A stretch of DNA of 64,000 bases from Pseudomonas sp. MM223. Its GTDB lineage: Bacteria; Pseudomonadota; Gammaproteobacteria; Pseudomonadales; Pseudomonadaceae. The notes below the pieces were generated by a model that saw only the letters and a list, made by a program, of their open reading frames with translations, did not search any database and was not told where the DNA came from. The stretch covers positions 5,387,001-5,451,000 of the forward strand of contig OX352322.1 in NCBI GenBank assembly GCA_947090765.1, read 5' to 3'. This document shows, piece by piece, positions 7,918 through 17,111 of this stretch; within the stretch, counting starts at the first letter, position 1; each line of letters opens with the position of its first letter. The translations under genes and the position numbers were made by a program.

Positions 7918-8964
7918 ATGTCCGATCGCCTGACCCTCCTGCGCCCCGACGACTGGCACATCCATCTGCGCGATGGTGCCGTCCTGCCCCACACCGTTGG
8001 CGACGTGGCGCGCACTTTCGCCCGTGCCATCATCATGCCTAACCTGGTTCCTCCGGTGCGTAATGCCGACGAGGCCGGTGCCTACCGTGAGCGCATCCTT
8101 GCCGCACGCCCTGCTGGCAGCCGCTTCGAGCCACTGATGGTGCTGTACCTCACCGACCGCACCAGCCCGGAGGACATCCGCGCGGCCAAGGCCAGTGGCA
8201 TCGTGTATGCCGCCAAACTGTACCCGGCCGGCGCCACCACCAACTCCGATTCGGGCGTGACCAGCATCGACAACATCTTCCCGGCCATCGAGGCACTGGC
8301 GGAAGTCGGCATGCCACTGCTGGTGCACGGCGAAGTGACCCGCAGCGAGATCGACGTGTTCGACCGCGAGAAGCGCTTCATCGACGAGCACATGCGTCGC
8401 CTGGTCGAGCGATTCCCGACACTGAAAGTGGTGTTCGAGCACATTACCACCAGCGATGCCGCGCAGTTCGTCACCGAGGCCCCGGCCAACGTCGGCGCGA
8501 CCATCACCGCGCAGCACCTGCTGTACAACCGCAACCACATGCTGGTTGGCGGCATTCGCCCGCACTTCTACTGCCTGCCGATCCTCAAGCGCAACACCCA
8601 CCAGGTGGCGCTGCTGGACGCGGCCACCAGCGGTAGCCCGAAGTTCTTCCTGGGCACCGACTCGGCGCCGCACGCCCGTCACGCCAAGGAAGCCGCCTGT
8701 GGGTGCGCCGGTTGCTACACCGCCTACGCAGCCATCGAGATGTACGCCGAAGCGTTCGAGCAGCGTAATGCCCTGGGCAAGCTGGAAGGCTTTGCCAGCC
8801 TGCACGGCCCGGCTTTCTACGGCCTGCCGGCAAACACCGACACCATTACCCTGGTGCGTGAGGAGTGGACCGCTCCGGACAGCCTGCCGTTTGGCGAGCA
8901 GACCGTAATCCCGCTGCGCGCCGGTGAAAAACTGCGCTGGCGCCTGCTGGAGGAAAACGCGTGA
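7918..8964 (+). CDS. pyrC: Dihydroorotase
   Basis: This 348-residue class II dihydroorotase interconverts carbamoyl-aspartate and dihydroorotate in pyrimidine synthesis. The binuclear zinc site is visible: H14 and H16 in 'WHIHLRDG', carboxylated K100 in 'AAKLYPAG', His residues in 'LLVHGE' and 'FEHITT', and the catalytic Asp in 'GTDSAPH'. The ATG at 7918 gives the usual N-terminus; upstream in-frame ATGs are non-homologous. Its stop overlaps the rnt start (GTGA), so the two genes are coupled. Confidence 0.97.
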   Translation: MSDRLTLLRPDDWHIHLRDGAVLPHTVGDVARTFARAIIMPNLVPPVRNADEAGAYRERILAARPAGSRFEPLMVLYLTDRTSPEDIRAAKASGIVYAAKLYPAGATTNSDSGVTSIDNIFPAIEALAEVGMPLLVHGEVTRSEIDVFDREKRFIDEHMRRLVERFPTLKVVFEHITTSDAAQFVTEAPANVGATITAQHLLYNRNHMLVGGIRPHFYCLPILKRNTHQVALLDAATSGSPKFFLGTDSAPHARHAKEAACGCAGCYTAYAAIEMYAEAFEQRNALGKLEGFASLHGPAFYGLPANTDTITLVREEWTAPDSLPFGEQTVIPLRAGEKLRWRLLEENA

Positions 8965-9635
8965 GCGAAGAACTCTACGAAGACGACATGGACACCCAGG
9001 GCAGCAGCGGTTCGCGCCACCCGATGGCCGAGCGCTTCCGCGGCTACCTGCCGGTAGTGGTGGATGTAGAGACCGGTGGTTTCAACAGCGCCACCGATGC
9101 CCTGCTTGAAATTGCCGCCGTCACTATCGGCATGGACGAGAAAGGCTTCCTGTTCCCCGAGCACACCTATTTCCACCGGGTGGAGCCGTTCGAGGGTGCC
9201 AATATCGAGGCGGCCGCGCTGGAGTTCACCGGCATCAAGCTGGACCACCCGCTGCGCATGGCGGTCAGCGAGGAAAGCGCGCTGACCGACATCTTCCGCG
9301 GTATACGCAAGGCGCTCAAGGCCAATGGCTGCAAGCGGGCGATCCTGGTCGGCCACAACAGCAGCTTCGACCTGGGCTTCCTCAATGCGGCGGTGGCGCG
9401 CAACGACCTGAAGCGCAACCCGTTCCACCCGTTCTCCAGCTTCGACACCGCTACCCTCGCGGGCCTGGCGTATGGCCAGACCGTGCTGGCGCGGGCCTGC
9501 CAAAGCGCAGACATCGACTTCGACGGGCGTGAGGCGCACTCGGCGCGTTACGACACCGAGAAGACGGCTGAGCTGTTCTGCGGCATCGTCAACCGCTGGA
9601 AAGAGATGGGCGGCTGGCGCGATTTCAACGACTAG
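8961..9635 (+). CDS. rnt: Ribonuclease T
   Basis: The 224-residue DEDDh 3'-5' exoribonuclease trims tRNA and other stable RNA 3' ends. The first catalytic pair is D35/E37 in 'VVDVETGG'. The later exonuclease motifs are '[12 protein letters not shown]' and '[12 protein letters not shown]'. '[25 protein letters not shown]' corresponds to a well-conserved RNase T stretch. It starts with GTG at 8961, overlapping pyrC by 4 bp, and has an N-terminal extension of about 10 residues relative to E. coli RNase T. Confidence 0.96.
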   Translation: MSEELYEDDMDTQGSSGSRHPMAERFRGYLPVVVDVETGGFNSATDALLEIAAVTIGMDEKGFLFPEHTYFHRVEPFEGANIEAAALEFTGIKLDHPLRMAVSEESALTDIFRGIRKALKANGCKRAILVGHNSSFDLGFLNAAVARNDLKRNPFHPFSSFDTATLAGLAYGQTVLARACQSADIDFDGREAHSARYDTEKTAELFCGIVNRWKEMGGWRDFND

Positions 9636-9742
9636 CAGCTACAAGCTACAAGCTACAAGCTTCAAGCTTCAAGCAGCAAGAAAGGGCAGACAGCACGCGC
9701 TCGTTTTTCTTGAGGCTTGCAGCTTGAAACTTGAAACTTGAA
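9636..9742. repeat. Inverted array of short CTACAAG/CTTGAA-type repeats
   Basis: Directly after the rnt stop come about five tandem 7-9 bp units (CTACAAG, then CTTCAAG). Some 45 bp later the complementary units follow (CTTGCAG, CTTGAAA). The two blocks can fold into one long imperfect hairpin. Such AGCTTCAAGCTACAAG-type arrays recur between Pseudomonas genes. It lies between convergent genes. Confidence 0.75.
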
Positions 9743-9746
9743 GCAT

Positions 9747-9777
9747 AAAAAAACCGGCCACGAAGGCCGGTTTTTTT
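9747..9777. terminator. Bidirectional terminator between rnt and the peroxiredoxin gene
   Basis: A GC stem (ACCGGCC / GGCCGGT) is flanked by A7 on the left and T7 on the right. It can therefore stop transcription from both convergent genes. Confidence 0.92.
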
Positions 9778-9790
9778 ATGCGAGCGGCAA

Positions 9791-10393
9791 TTACAGCTTG
9801 CCGGCGTTCTCGCTCAGGTAGGCAGCAACGCCTTCTGGCGAAGCGTTCATGCCTTTGTCGCCTTTCTTCCAGTTGGCAGGGCAAACTTCGCCGTGCTCTT
9901 CGTGGAACTGCAGGGCGTCGACCAGGCGCAGCAGCTCGTCCATGTTGCGGCCCAGTGGCAGGTCGTTGACGATCTGCGAACGGACAACACCGTTGGTGTC
10001 GATCAGGAAGGCGCCACGGAAGGCCACGCCGCCTTCGGACTCGACGTCGTAGGCTTTGCAGATTTCGTGGGTGATGTCGGCAGCCAGGGTGTACTTGACC
10101 TGGCCGATGCCACCGTTGTTCACCGGGGTGTTACGCCAGGCGTTGTGGGTGAAGTGCGAGTCGATCGACACGCCGATCACTTCCACGTTGCGGGCCTGGA
10201 AGTCCGGGATGCGGTTGTCCAGGGCGATCAGCTCGGACGGGCAGACGAAGGTGAAGTCCAGCGGGTAGAAGAACACCAGGCCGTACTTGCCCTTGATGGC
10301 CGAAGCCAGGTTGAAGCTGTCGACGATCTCGCCATTGCCCAGTACGGCAGGAACGGTGAAATCGGGGGCTTTCTTACCAACGAGTACGCTCAT
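9791..10393 (-). CDS. 2-Cys peroxiredoxin (AhpC/TSA family)
   Basis: The 200-residue protein is a typical 2-Cys peroxiredoxin that reduces H2O2, peroxynitrite and organic hydroperoxides with thioredoxin-like donors. The peroxidatic C51 is in 'PLDFTFVCPSE' and the resolving C171 is in 'GEVCPANW'. The start at 10393 has a GGAG site 8 bp upstream, and the in-frame upstream extension to 10477 is not conserved. It lies next to the iron-storage genes. The AhpC partner AhpF is not adjacent. Confidence 0.93.
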   Translation of the reverse strand: MSVLVGKKAPDFTVPAVLGNGEIVDSFNLASAIKGKYGLVFFYPLDFTFVCPSELIALDNRIPDFQARNVEVIGVSIDSHFTHNAWRNTPVNNGGIGQVKYTLAADITHEICKAYDVESEGGVAFRGAFLIDTNGVVRSQIVNDLPLGRNMDELLRLVDALQFHEEHGEVCPANWKKGDKGMNASPEGVAAYLSENAGKL

Positions 10394-10552
10394 TGTAATC
10401 TCCTGATGAGGGTGAAAAACCGTTTGCCGGGCCAGACGGGCTTGCCCGACATCCAACAAAGGCCGACCATCATACACGGCTTCTGATGACAGGCCGAATC
10501 CATCAGGCAGACAACCACCGGTCGCTCAAGCGCAGCCTTTTCAGAAAGCACT

Positions 10553-10581
10553 TTGACAAGCATTCTCATTAACATTAAGCT
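10553..10581 (+). promoter_or_regulatory. bfd promoter with overlapping Fur-like site
   Basis: TTGACA (10553-10558) is followed after 17 bp by TAAGCT (10576-10581). The spacer contains GCATTCTCATTAACATT, which resembles Fur-box half-sites (NATWAT-type). Fur control of bfd is known in pseudomonads. The exact box here is inferred. Confidence 0.5.
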
Positions 10582-10617
10582 CCAATCCATCGACTCAACC
10601 CGCGATGGTCAGCCCTT

Positions 10618-10836
10618 ATGTATGTGTGTCTTTGTGTCGGCGTTACCGACGGACAGATCCGCGATGCGATCTATGAAGGATGCTGCAGTTACAAGGAAGT
10701 GCGAGCCGCGACCAATGTCGCAAGCCAGTGTGGCAAATGCGCCTGCCTGGCCAAGCAAGTGGTTCGTGAGACCCTGACCGAGCTTCAGGTCAGCCAGGCC
10801 GCCCTGCCCTACCCCGTGGAATTTACCGCAGCCTGA
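10618..10836 (+). CDS. bfd: Bacterioferritin-associated ferredoxin
   Basis: This 72-residue [2Fe-2S] protein has ligands C4, C6, C38 and C41 in the Bfd pattern 'CLC' ... 'CGKC'. It belongs to the BFD family of helix-turn-helix iron-sulfur proteins. In Pseudomonas, Bfd docks on bacterioferritin and supplies electrons to release stored iron when iron is scarce. It sits immediately upstream of bfr on the same strand but is separated by its own terminator, so the two can be regulated oppositely by iron. Confidence 0.96.
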   Translation: MYVCLCVGVTDGQIRDAIYEGCCSYKEVRAATNVASQCGKCACLAKQVVRETLTELQVSQAALPYPVEFTAA

Positions 10837-10853
10837 AAGCCCAGAATTCGAAG

Positions 10854-10881
10854 AACCGGACCCTGTGTCCGGTTTTTTTAT
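10854..10881 (+). terminator. Rho-independent terminator of bfd
   Basis: An 8-bp stem AACCGGAC / GTCCGGTT (10854-10861 with 10867-10874) with loop CCTGT is followed by seven or more T. It isolates bfd transcription from bfr. Confidence 0.9.
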
Positions 10882-10917
10882 GCCTTAAATTCAATAAGTT
10901 AGCGCTCCAACGCGGTT

Positions 10918-10965
10918 CACAAACATTCTTATTCCTATTAATTTTCACTTATTATTCAACAACTT
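10918..10965 (+). promoter_or_regulatory. AT-rich bfr upstream region with possible Fur-like motif
   Basis: This strongly AT-rich stretch upstream of bfr carries ACATTCTTATTCCTATTAA, which is similar to the motif before bfd. It is a plausible iron-regulatory or promoter element. No clear -35/-10 pair was assigned. Confidence 0.3.
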
Positions 10966-11037
10966 AGGTTTGACACTCCTAAGTATCGGGCTCAAACTTC
11001 ACTGTATTGGCACACTTCTACAGGGCAGGAACCCGAA

Positions 11038-11511
11038 ATGAAAGGCGACGTAAGCGTCATCCAGCATCTCAACAAGATCCTCGGAAACGAGCTGGTCGCG
11101 ATCAACCAGTACTTCCTGCACGCACGCATGTACGAAGATTGGGGCCTGAACAAACTCGGCAAGCACGAGTACAAGGAATCCATCGACGAGATGAAACACG
11201 CTGACAAACTGATCAAGCGTATTCTCTTCCTCGAAGGCATCCCTAACGTTCAGGACCTGGGCAAGCTGATGATCGGCGAGCACACCAAGGAAATGCTCGA
11301 GTGCGACCTGAAGCTTGAAAAGAAAGGCCTGGCCGACCTGAAGGCAGCCATCGCCCATTGCGAAACCGCTGGTGACTTCGGCTCGCGTGACATGCTCGAA
11401 GAGATCCTCGAGTCCGAGGAAGAGCACATCGACTGGCTGGAAACCCAACTGGGGCTGATCGACAAGATCACAATCGAAAACTACCTGCAGTCGCAGATGG
11501 GCGAAGAATAA
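11038..11511 (+). CDS. bfr: Bacterioferritin
   Basis: The 157-residue haem-containing ferritin subunit assembles into a 24-mer that oxidises and stores iron. The dinuclear ferroxidase ligands are all present: E18, E51, H54, E94, E127 and H130. The axial haem ligand M52 at the subunit dimer interface is also present. It corresponds to the Bfd-partnered BfrB type of P. aeruginosa, which has the same bfd-bfr-grxD order. GCAGGAA-type ribosome-binding sequence precedes the ATG at 11038. Confidence 0.96.
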   Translation: MKGDVSVIQHLNKILGNELVAINQYFLHARMYEDWGLNKLGKHEYKESIDEMKHADKLIKRILFLEGIPNVQDLGKLMIGEHTKEMLECDLKLEKKGLADLKAAIAHCETAGDFGSRDMLEEILESEEEHIDWLETQLGLIDKITIENYLQSQMGEE

Positions 11512-11524
11512 ATCTTTCCCCCAT

Positions 11525-11553
11525 AAAAAAACCCGCGATAAGCGGGTTTTTTT
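11525..11553. terminator. Bidirectional terminator between bfr and grxD
   Basis: The stem ACCCGC / GCGGGT is flanked by A7 and T7 and serves both convergent genes. Confidence 0.92.
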
Positions 11554-11568
11554 ATGGTTGCCGAAAGA

Positions 11569-11904
11569 TCAGGCTTCGGAAGCCTTGGCTTTGGCAGCAG
11601 CTTCCTTGATCAGGGTCTGCAGCTCGCCGTTCTGGAACATTTCCAGCATGATATCGCTACCGCCAACCAGCTCACCGGCTACCCACAGCTGCGGGAAGGT
11701 CGGCCAGTTGGCATATTTTGGCAGGTTGGCACGGATTTCCGGGTTCTGCAGGATGTCGACGTAGGCGAACTTCTCGCCACAACCCATCACAGCTTGCGAT
11801 GCCTTGGCCGAGAACCCGCATTGCGGGGCATTCGGCGAGCCTTTCATGTAAAGCAGAATGGTGTTGTTGGCAATCTGCTCTTTGATCGTTTCGATGATAT
11901 CCAT
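11569..11904 (-). CDS. grxD: Monothiol glutaredoxin (Grx4 type)
   Basis: The 111-residue protein has the monothiol active site C29-G-F-S, the glutathione-binding 'WPTFPQLWVAGELVGG' segment and the 'GSDIMLEM' motif. Proteins of this class bind a glutathione-ligated [2Fe-2S] cluster and act as cluster carriers rather than disulfide reductases. The location beside bacterioferritin genes suits an iron-homeostasis role. Confidence 0.96.
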   Translation of the reverse strand: MDIIETIKEQIANNTILLYMKGSPNAPQCGFSAKASQAVMGCGEKFAYVDILQNPEIRANLPKYANWPTFPQLWVAGELVGGSDIMLEMFQNGELQTLIKEAAAKAKASEA

Positions 11905-11995
11905 GTAGCACCTCGGCTTAACTTTGCGACGCTGTTGTCGGCACGGTGGCGCATTGTAACGGAAAGCCGAGCAGCGTGCTCGGCCTTACTGTTCC

Positions 11996-14104
11996 TTACG
12001 CGGCCTCCACCTGCACGGGTACGCCATTGAGCGCAGCGTTGCCGGAAACCTGGTCGCGCAAGCGCTCGTCGGTGAGGTCATTGGCACTCACGCCGGGCTG
12101 CGCCTGGGCAACCTGCATGTGCACGCCCGGACGACCATGACCGAAGCCATGGGGCAGGCTGACCACACCCGGCATCATGTCCTCGCAGGCTTGCACCTCG
12201 ACTTCGAGAATACCCGTACGCGAGCGGATCCGCACCCGCTGGCCGTCCTGCAACTGCCGCTGTTGCAGGTCTTGCGGGTGCATCAACAACTGATGCCGTG
12301 GCTTGCCTTTTACCAGGCGGTGGTAATTGTGCATCCACGAGTTGTTGCTGCGCACATGGCGGCGGCCAATCAGCAGCAGTTCGCCGGGTACAGGAGGTGC
12401 CAGTTGCGTCAGGCGAAGCAGGTCGTCCAGCAACACTTGGGGTGCCGCTTCGACAGCCTTGCTGACAGTGGCCAGACGCGCAGCGAGGTTGCTGCGCAAT
12501 GGCCCAAGGTCAAGGCCGTGCGGATGGTCGTCCAGTGCTGCCAATGAAAGCCGCCAAGGCGTTGCTTCGCCATAGCGACCCTTGCGCAAGGCAAGATCGA
12601 TCATCTGCGCAGGGGCCCAGGTCGGCTTCAATTCAAGCTCGGCACGTTTGGCAAACGCCTGGGCCAGGCCGACGAAGATTTCCCAGTCGTGCAGCGCCCC
12701 GTCCGGCTTGGCCAGGATCGCCCGGTTGAAACGGGTGACGTTGCGCACGGCCAGCAAGTTGAAGGTGCTGTCGTAATGGTCGTTTTCCAGCGCGGTGGTG
12801 GAAGGCAGGATCAGGTCGGCATGCCGGGTGGTTTCGTTGATGTAGAGGTCAATACTGAGCATGAATTCCAGGCCTTCCAGGGCCGCATCCAGCTGCCGAC
12901 CGTTTGGCGTGGACAGCACCGGGTTGCCGGCCACTGTCACCAAGGCGCGCACCTGCCCTTCACCCGGCGTCAGCACCTCTTCGGCCAGGGCCGACACGGG
13001 CAGCTCGCCGCCGTACTCGGGCAAGCCCGAGACCCGGCTCTGCCAGGCGTTGAAATGGCCGCCGGAGGTGGTGGCCACCAGGTCGACGGCCGGCTCGGTG
13101 CACAACGCGCCGCCTTCACGGTCGAGGTTGCCGGTCACCAGGTTGATCAGCTGCACCAACCAGTGGCAGAGCGTACCGAAGGCTTGGGTGGAGACGCCCA
13201 TGCGGCCATAGCACACGGCCTTGCCTGCCGCGGCGAAGTCCCGTGCCAGTTGGCGGATATCCGTTGCGGCGATGCCGCAGTGTGCGCTCATGGCTTCGGC
13301 GCTGAGCGGCGCAAGCGCCTCGCGCACCTGCTGCAGGCCATTGACCGGCAAGTGCGACCCCTGCGCCAGGCCCTCCTCGAACAGGGTGTTGAGCAAGCCG
13401 CACAACAAAGCTGCATCTCCACCCGGGCGGATAAACAGGTGGGTATCGGCCATGGCCGCCGTTTCACTGCGCCGAGGGTCTACCACCACCAGGCGCCCGC
13501 CCCGCCCACGCAGGGCCTTCAGGCGCTTTTCCACATCGGGCACGGTCATGATGCTGCCGTTGGAAGCCAACGGGTTACCGCCAAGAATCAGCATGAAGTC
13601 GGCGTGATCGATGTCTGGAATCGGCAGCAGCAAGCCATGGCCATACATCAGGTGGCTGACCAGGTGCTGCGGCAGTTGATCCACCGAGGTGGCGGAGAAA
13701 CGGTTGCGTGTCTTGAGCAGGCCGAGGAAGTAGTTGCTGTGGGTCATCAAGCCGTAGTTGTGCACGCTCGGGTTGCCCTGGTACACCGCCACGGCATTGC
13801 GCCCGTGCGCCTGCTGGACCGCCCACAGCCTTTCGGCGGCCAGGGCGAAGGCCTCGTCCCAACCAATGGCCTGCCAGCGCTCACCCACCCGCTTGTGTGG
13901 CTGACGCAGGCGGTCAGGGTCGTTCTGGAGGTCTTGCAGGGCCACGGCCTTGGGGCAGACGTGGCCACGGCTGAACGGGTCCTGGGGGTCGCCCTTGATC
14001 GAGCTGATCAACGCCCGCCCGTCGTCCTCATGGCTGACTTCGATGTTCAGCCCGCAGATTGCTTCGCACAGGTGACAGGCACGGTGATGCAGGGTCTTGG
14101 TCAT
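11996..14104 (-). CDS. Molybdopterin-dependent oxidoreductase (DMSO reductase family), substrate unknown
   Basis: This 702-residue protein has the N-terminal [4Fe-4S] motif C10-x2-C13-x3-C17-x32-C50. The Mo-bisMGD catalytic domains follow ('GNPLASNGSIMT', 'VVVDPRRSETAAMADTHLFIRPGGDAALL'), then a C-terminal molydopterin-binding domain ('RVRIRSRTGILEVEVQ', 'SLPHGFGHGRPG'). There is no Tat signal, so it should be cytoplasmic. No electron-transfer or chaperone subunit is adjacent. The closest style is formate dehydrogenase- or BisC-like single-subunit enzymes, but the substrate cannot be read from sequence. It is divergent from argF. Confidence 0.85.
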   Translation of the reverse strand: MTKTLHHRACHLCEAICGLNIEVSHEDDGRALISSIKGDPQDPFSRGHVCPKAVALQDLQNDPDRLRQPHKRVGERWQAIGWDEAFALAAERLWAVQQAHGRNAVAVYQGNPSVHNYGLMTHSNYFLGLLKTRNRFSATSVDQLPQHLVSHLMYGHGLLLPIPDIDHADFMLILGGNPLASNGSIMTVPDVEKRLKALRGRGGRLVVVDPRRSETAAMADTHLFIRPGGDAALLCGLLNTLFEEGLAQGSHLPVNGLQQVREALAPLSAEAMSAHCGIAATDIRQLARDFAAAGKAVCYGRMGVSTQAFGTLCHWLVQLINLVTGNLDREGGALCTEPAVDLVATTSGGHFNAWQSRVSGLPEYGGELPVSALAEEVLTPGEGQVRALVTVAGNPVLSTPNGRQLDAALEGLEFMLSIDLYINETTRHADLILPSTTALENDHYDSTFNLLAVRNVTRFNRAILAKPDGALHDWEIFVGLAQAFAKRAELELKPTWAPAQMIDLALRKGRYGEATPWRLSLAALDDHPHGLDLGPLRSNLAARLATVSKAVEAAPQVLLDDLLRLTQLAPPVPGELLLIGRRHVRSNNSWMHNYHRLVKGKPRHQLLMHPQDLQQRQLQDGQRVRIRSRTGILEVEVQACEDMMPGVVSLPHGFGHGRPGVHMQVAQAQPGVSANDLTDERLRDQVSGNAALNGVPVQVEAA

Positions 14105-14478
14105 GGCCGCCTCTGCCTTGTTGTTGTCGAACAGTGACTATGCGCCCGGCCCCGCCCCCCGGCCAGCGTGCTTCGCCGCGTGAATCCACCGACATCAGGC
14201 GCACGATTTGCGACAGCCATTTGCCAAATTGCCAGCAAGCCGTGTACAACCTCGTGTAGCAAATAAAAAACAGCACAGGCCGACGGGTGAAGACACCCTT
14301 TGCAACACCCTTTGCGATCAGGCCGCTGTCCCCCCCTTGGCTTCAGGCGACATTTACTTATAGTATTGCGCCTTTCCCTATTTTCGTCCGCCCCGTGCGG
14401 CTTACGCCGCAGGTCACTCCCGTTGTCAAAAAAACCATACGGTCGACCTGCATACCGTTGCAGATAAGGTAGTCAATC
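14105..14478. promoter_or_regulatory. Divergent intergenic region with a tandem 12-bp repeat
   Basis: This 374-bp gap lies between the molybdoenzyme gene and argF. It contains two copies of ACACCCTTTGC in direct tandem (14293-14303 and 14305-14315). AT-rich segments around 14225-14275 and 14340-14360 are likely promoter material for argF. No convincing ArgR box was identified by eye. Confidence 0.4.
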
Positions 14479-15399
14479 ATGAGCGCTAGGCACTTTCTCT
14501 CCCTGCTGGACTTCACCACCGACGAATTGCTCGGGGTGATCCGCCGCGGCATCGAGCTGAAGGACCTGCGCAAACGAGGCGTGCTGTTCGAGCCCCTGAA
14601 GAACCGCGTACTGGGCATGATCTTCGAGAAATCCTCGACCCGTACCCGTGTATCGTTCGAAGCCGGCATGATCCAGCTTGGCGGCCAGGCTATCTTCCTG
14701 TCGCCACGCGACACCCAGCTGGGCCGTGGCGAGCCGATTGGTGACAGCGCCATCGTGCTGTCGAGCATGCTTGATGTGGTGATGATCCGTACCCACGCCC
14801 ACAGCACCCTGACCGAATTCGCCGCCAATTCGCGCGTGCCGGTGATCAACGGCCTGTCGGACGAGTCGCACCCGTGCCAACTGCTGGCCGACATGCAGAC
14901 CTTCCTCGAACACCGCGGCTCGATCCAGGGCAAGACCGTGACCTGGATCGGCGATGGCTTCAACATGTGCAATTCCTATATCGAGGCTGCCAGGCAGTTC
15001 GATTTCCAGCTGCGCATCGCCTGCCCGGAAGGCTACGAGCCGGACCCGCGCTTCATGGCGCTGGGCGGTGACCGCGTGCAGATCATCCGTGATGCCAAGG
15101 AAGCCGTGCGTGGCGCCCACCTTGTGGTCACCGATGTCTGGACTTCCATGGGTCAGGAGGAGGAAACTGCACGGCGCCTGGCGCATTTCGCGCCTTACCA
15201 GGTCACCCGCGAACTGCTCGACCTGGCGGCACCCGATGTCCTCTTCATGCACTGCCTGCCCGCCCACCGTGGCGAGGAAATCAGCCAGGACCTGCTCGAC
15301 GACCCACGTTCGGTCGCCTGGGACGAGGCTGAAAACCGCCTGCATGCACAGAAGGCGCTTCTCGAATTCCTTGTAGAACCGGCTTACCACCACGCATGA
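14479..15399 (+). CDS. argF: Ornithine carbamoyltransferase (anabolic)
   Basis: The 306-residue enzyme makes citrulline from ornithine and carbamoyl phosphate. The carbamoyl-phosphate loop STRTR is at residues 53-57 and HPCQ is at 131-134. The ornithine-site motifs '[11 protein letters not shown]' and '[10 protein letters not shown]' are intact. The length and N-terminus match the anabolic ArgF of pseudomonads rather than the catabolic ArcB. Its stop overlaps the start of the next gene by 4 bp (ATGA). Confidence 0.96.
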   Translation: MSARHFLSLLDFTTDELLGVIRRGIELKDLRKRGVLFEPLKNRVLGMIFEKSSTRTRVSFEAGMIQLGGQAIFLSPRDTQLGRGEPIGDSAIVLSSMLDVVMIRTHAHSTLTEFAANSRVPVINGLSDESHPCQLLADMQTFLEHRGSIQGKTVTWIGDGFNMCNSYIEAARQFDFQLRIACPEGYEPDPRFMALGGDRVQIIRDAKEAVRGAHLVVTDVWTSMGQEEETARRLAHFAPYQVTRELLDLAAPDVLFMHCLPAHRGEEISQDLLDDPRSVAWDEAENRLHAQKALLEFLVEPAYHHA

Positions 15400-16505
15400 G
15401 TCAACCCCTACTGCTCAACCTGCGCAACCTCGCCTGCGGCTACGGCGACCAGCGCATCGTCCAGAACCTCAACCTGCACCTTAACGCAGGCGACATCGGT
15501 TGCCTGCTGGGTTCATCCGGTTGCGGCAAAACCACCACGCTGCGCGCCATTGCCGGTTTTGAACCCGTGCACGAAGGCGAGATCCAGCTGGCCGGCGAGG
15601 TTATTTCCCGCGCCGGCTTCACGCTGGCCCCGGAAAAGCGCCGCATCGGCATGGTGTTCCAGGACTACGCGCTGTTCCCGCACCTGACCGTTGCGCAGAA
15701 CATTGCCTTTGGCATCGCCAAGCACCCACGCCAGGCCGCAGTCATCGAAGAGATGCTCGAACTGGTCAAGCTGGGAGGCCTGGGCGGGCGCTACCCGCAT
15801 GAGCTGTCGGGTGGCCAGCAGCAACGGGTCGCCCTTGCCCGCGCGCTGGCGCCTGAGCCGCAGTTGCTGCTGCTCGACGAGCCGTTCTCCAACCTTGACG
15901 TGGAGTTGCGCCGCCGGCTGAGCCATGAGGTGCGCGATATTCTCAAGAGCCGTGGCACCAGCGCCATCCTGGTTACCCATGACCAGGAAGAAGCCTTTGC
16001 CGTCAGCGATCAGGTCGGTGTGTTCAAGGAAGGGCGCCTGGAGCAGTGGGACACGCCCTACAACCTTTACCACGAACCACAGACGCCGTTCGTGGCCAGC
16101 TTCATTGGCCAGGGGTATTTCATCCGTGGGCAAATGAGCAGCCACGAAGCCGTTAATACCGAGCTGGGTGAACTGCGCGGTAACCGTGCCTACATCATGG
16201 CGCCTGGCAGTTCGGTGGACGTGCTGCTGCGGCCGGACGATATCGTCCATGCACCGGGCAGCGCACTGCAGGCGAACATCGTCGGCAAGAGCTTCCTGGG
16301 GGCATCGACCCTGTACCGTCTGCAACTGCCGACCGGCAGCCAGCTGGAAGCGATATTCCCTAGCCACAACGACCATCAGGTCGGTGAAAGCGTAGGGATT
16401 GCGGTGAAGGCCGATCACCTGGTGCTGTTCCCGGTGCCGGGCAGCGTAGCTGCGCAGTTGCCGCGGCAGGAGAACGGTGTACGCCGGTACAGTTCGGCGA
16501 ACTGA
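15396..16505 (+). CDS. ABC transporter ATP-binding protein (FbpC/PotA type)
   Basis: The 369-residue ATPase has Walker A GSSGCGKT at 39-46, the Q-loop '[12 protein letters not shown]', the signature LSGGQ at 137-141, Walker B '[12 protein letters not shown]' and the switch 'VTHDQEEA'. A C-terminal TOBE-like regulatory domain follows. This layout is typical of ferric-iron, polyamine and sulfate importers. No permease or binding protein is adjacent, so it probably serves a transporter encoded elsewhere. Translational coupling to argF suggests shared expression, but the substrate is not evident. Confidence 0.85.
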   Translation: MSQPLLLNLRNLACGYGDQRIVQNLNLHLNAGDIGCLLGSSGCGKTTTLRAIAGFEPVHEGEIQLAGEVISRAGFTLAPEKRRIGMVFQDYALFPHLTVAQNIAFGIAKHPRQAAVIEEMLELVKLGGLGGRYPHELSGGQQQRVALARALAPEPQLLLLDEPFSNLDVELRRRLSHEVRDILKSRGTSAILVTHDQEEAFAVSDQVGVFKEGRLEQWDTPYNLYHEPQTPFVASFIGQGYFIRGQMSSHEAVNTELGELRGNRAYIMAPGSSVDVLLRPDDIVHAPGSALQANIVGKSFLGASTLYRLQLPTGSQLEAIFPSHNDHQVGESVGIAVKADHLVLFPVPGSVAAQLPRQENGVRRYSSAN

Positions 16506-16532
16506 CTTTAGAACCTTGGGGCCGCCTTGCGG

Positions 16533-16620
16533 CCCATCGCCGGCAAGCCAGCTCCCACCCCGACCGCATCGACCTGAAACGCTGCGCAATTCCTGTGGGG
16601 CTGGCTTGCCGGCGATGGGC
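16533..16620. repeat. Inverted REP pair
   Basis: Two inverted copies of a REP element with core CGCCGGCAAGCCAGCTCCCA (left 16533-16558, right 16595-16620) lie between the convergent ABC ATPase and ybaK genes. The right copy has GTGGGG instead of GTGGGA. Confidence 0.88.
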
Positions 16621-16640
16621 TGCAAAGCAGCCCCAAAATC

Positions 16641-17111
16641 TCAGCCCCTACCGATTCCGGCAAACTTGCCTTGGGTATGCTCGGCCAGCACCGCTGCCGC
16701 CAACTCGACTTCCAGCCCACGCCGCCCGGCGCTGACATGGATGGTTGCAAAGTTCTGCGCTGACTCGTCAATGAATGTACGCAGGCGCTTCTTCTGCCCC
16801 AACGGGCTGATACCACCCACCAGATAACCCGTAGCGCGCTGCGCCGCCGCCGGGTCTGCCATCTCGCATTTCTTTACCCCGGCAGCGTGAGCCAGGGCTT
16901 TGAGGTCCAAAGTGCCCACCACTGGCACCACTGCTACCAGCAACTCCCCCTTCTCGCTGCTCGCCAGCAAGGTCTTGAACACCTGCTGCGGGTCGAGCCC
17001 GAGCTTTTCCGCCGCCTCCAGCCCGTAAGACGCCGACTTGGGGTCATGCTCATAACTGTGCACACGGTGCTCGGCGCGATGCTTCTTCAACAGGTCTAGG
17101 GCGGGGGTCAT
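16641..17111 (-). CDS. ybaK: Cys-tRNA(Pro)/Cys-tRNA(Cys) deacylase
   Basis: The 156-residue protein is a YbaK/ProX-domain editing enzyme that hydrolyses Cys mischarged on tRNA-Pro. It shows the family signature '[11 protein letters not shown]' with the catalytic Lys, '[13 protein letters not shown]', and '[21 protein letters not shown]'. It is a single gene convergent with the ABC ATPase. Confidence 0.94.
   Translation of the reverse strand: MTPALDLLKKHRAEHRVHSYEHDPKSASYGLEAAEKLGLDPQQVFKTLLASSEKGELLVAVVPVVGTLDLKALAHAAGVKKCEMADPAAAQRATGYLVGGISPLGQKKRLRTFIDESAQNFATIHVSAGRRGLEVELAAAVLAEHTQGKFAGIGRG

Noticed and set aside
9636..9742. Possible CRISPR array
   Set aside because: The units are only 7-9 bp, tandem without spacers, and arranged as an inverted pair.
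12689..14137. Open frame of 482 codons on the plus strand opposite the molybdoenzyme
   Set aside because: It is a shadow of the strongly supported minus-strand gene, with low-complexity composition and no ribosome-binding site.
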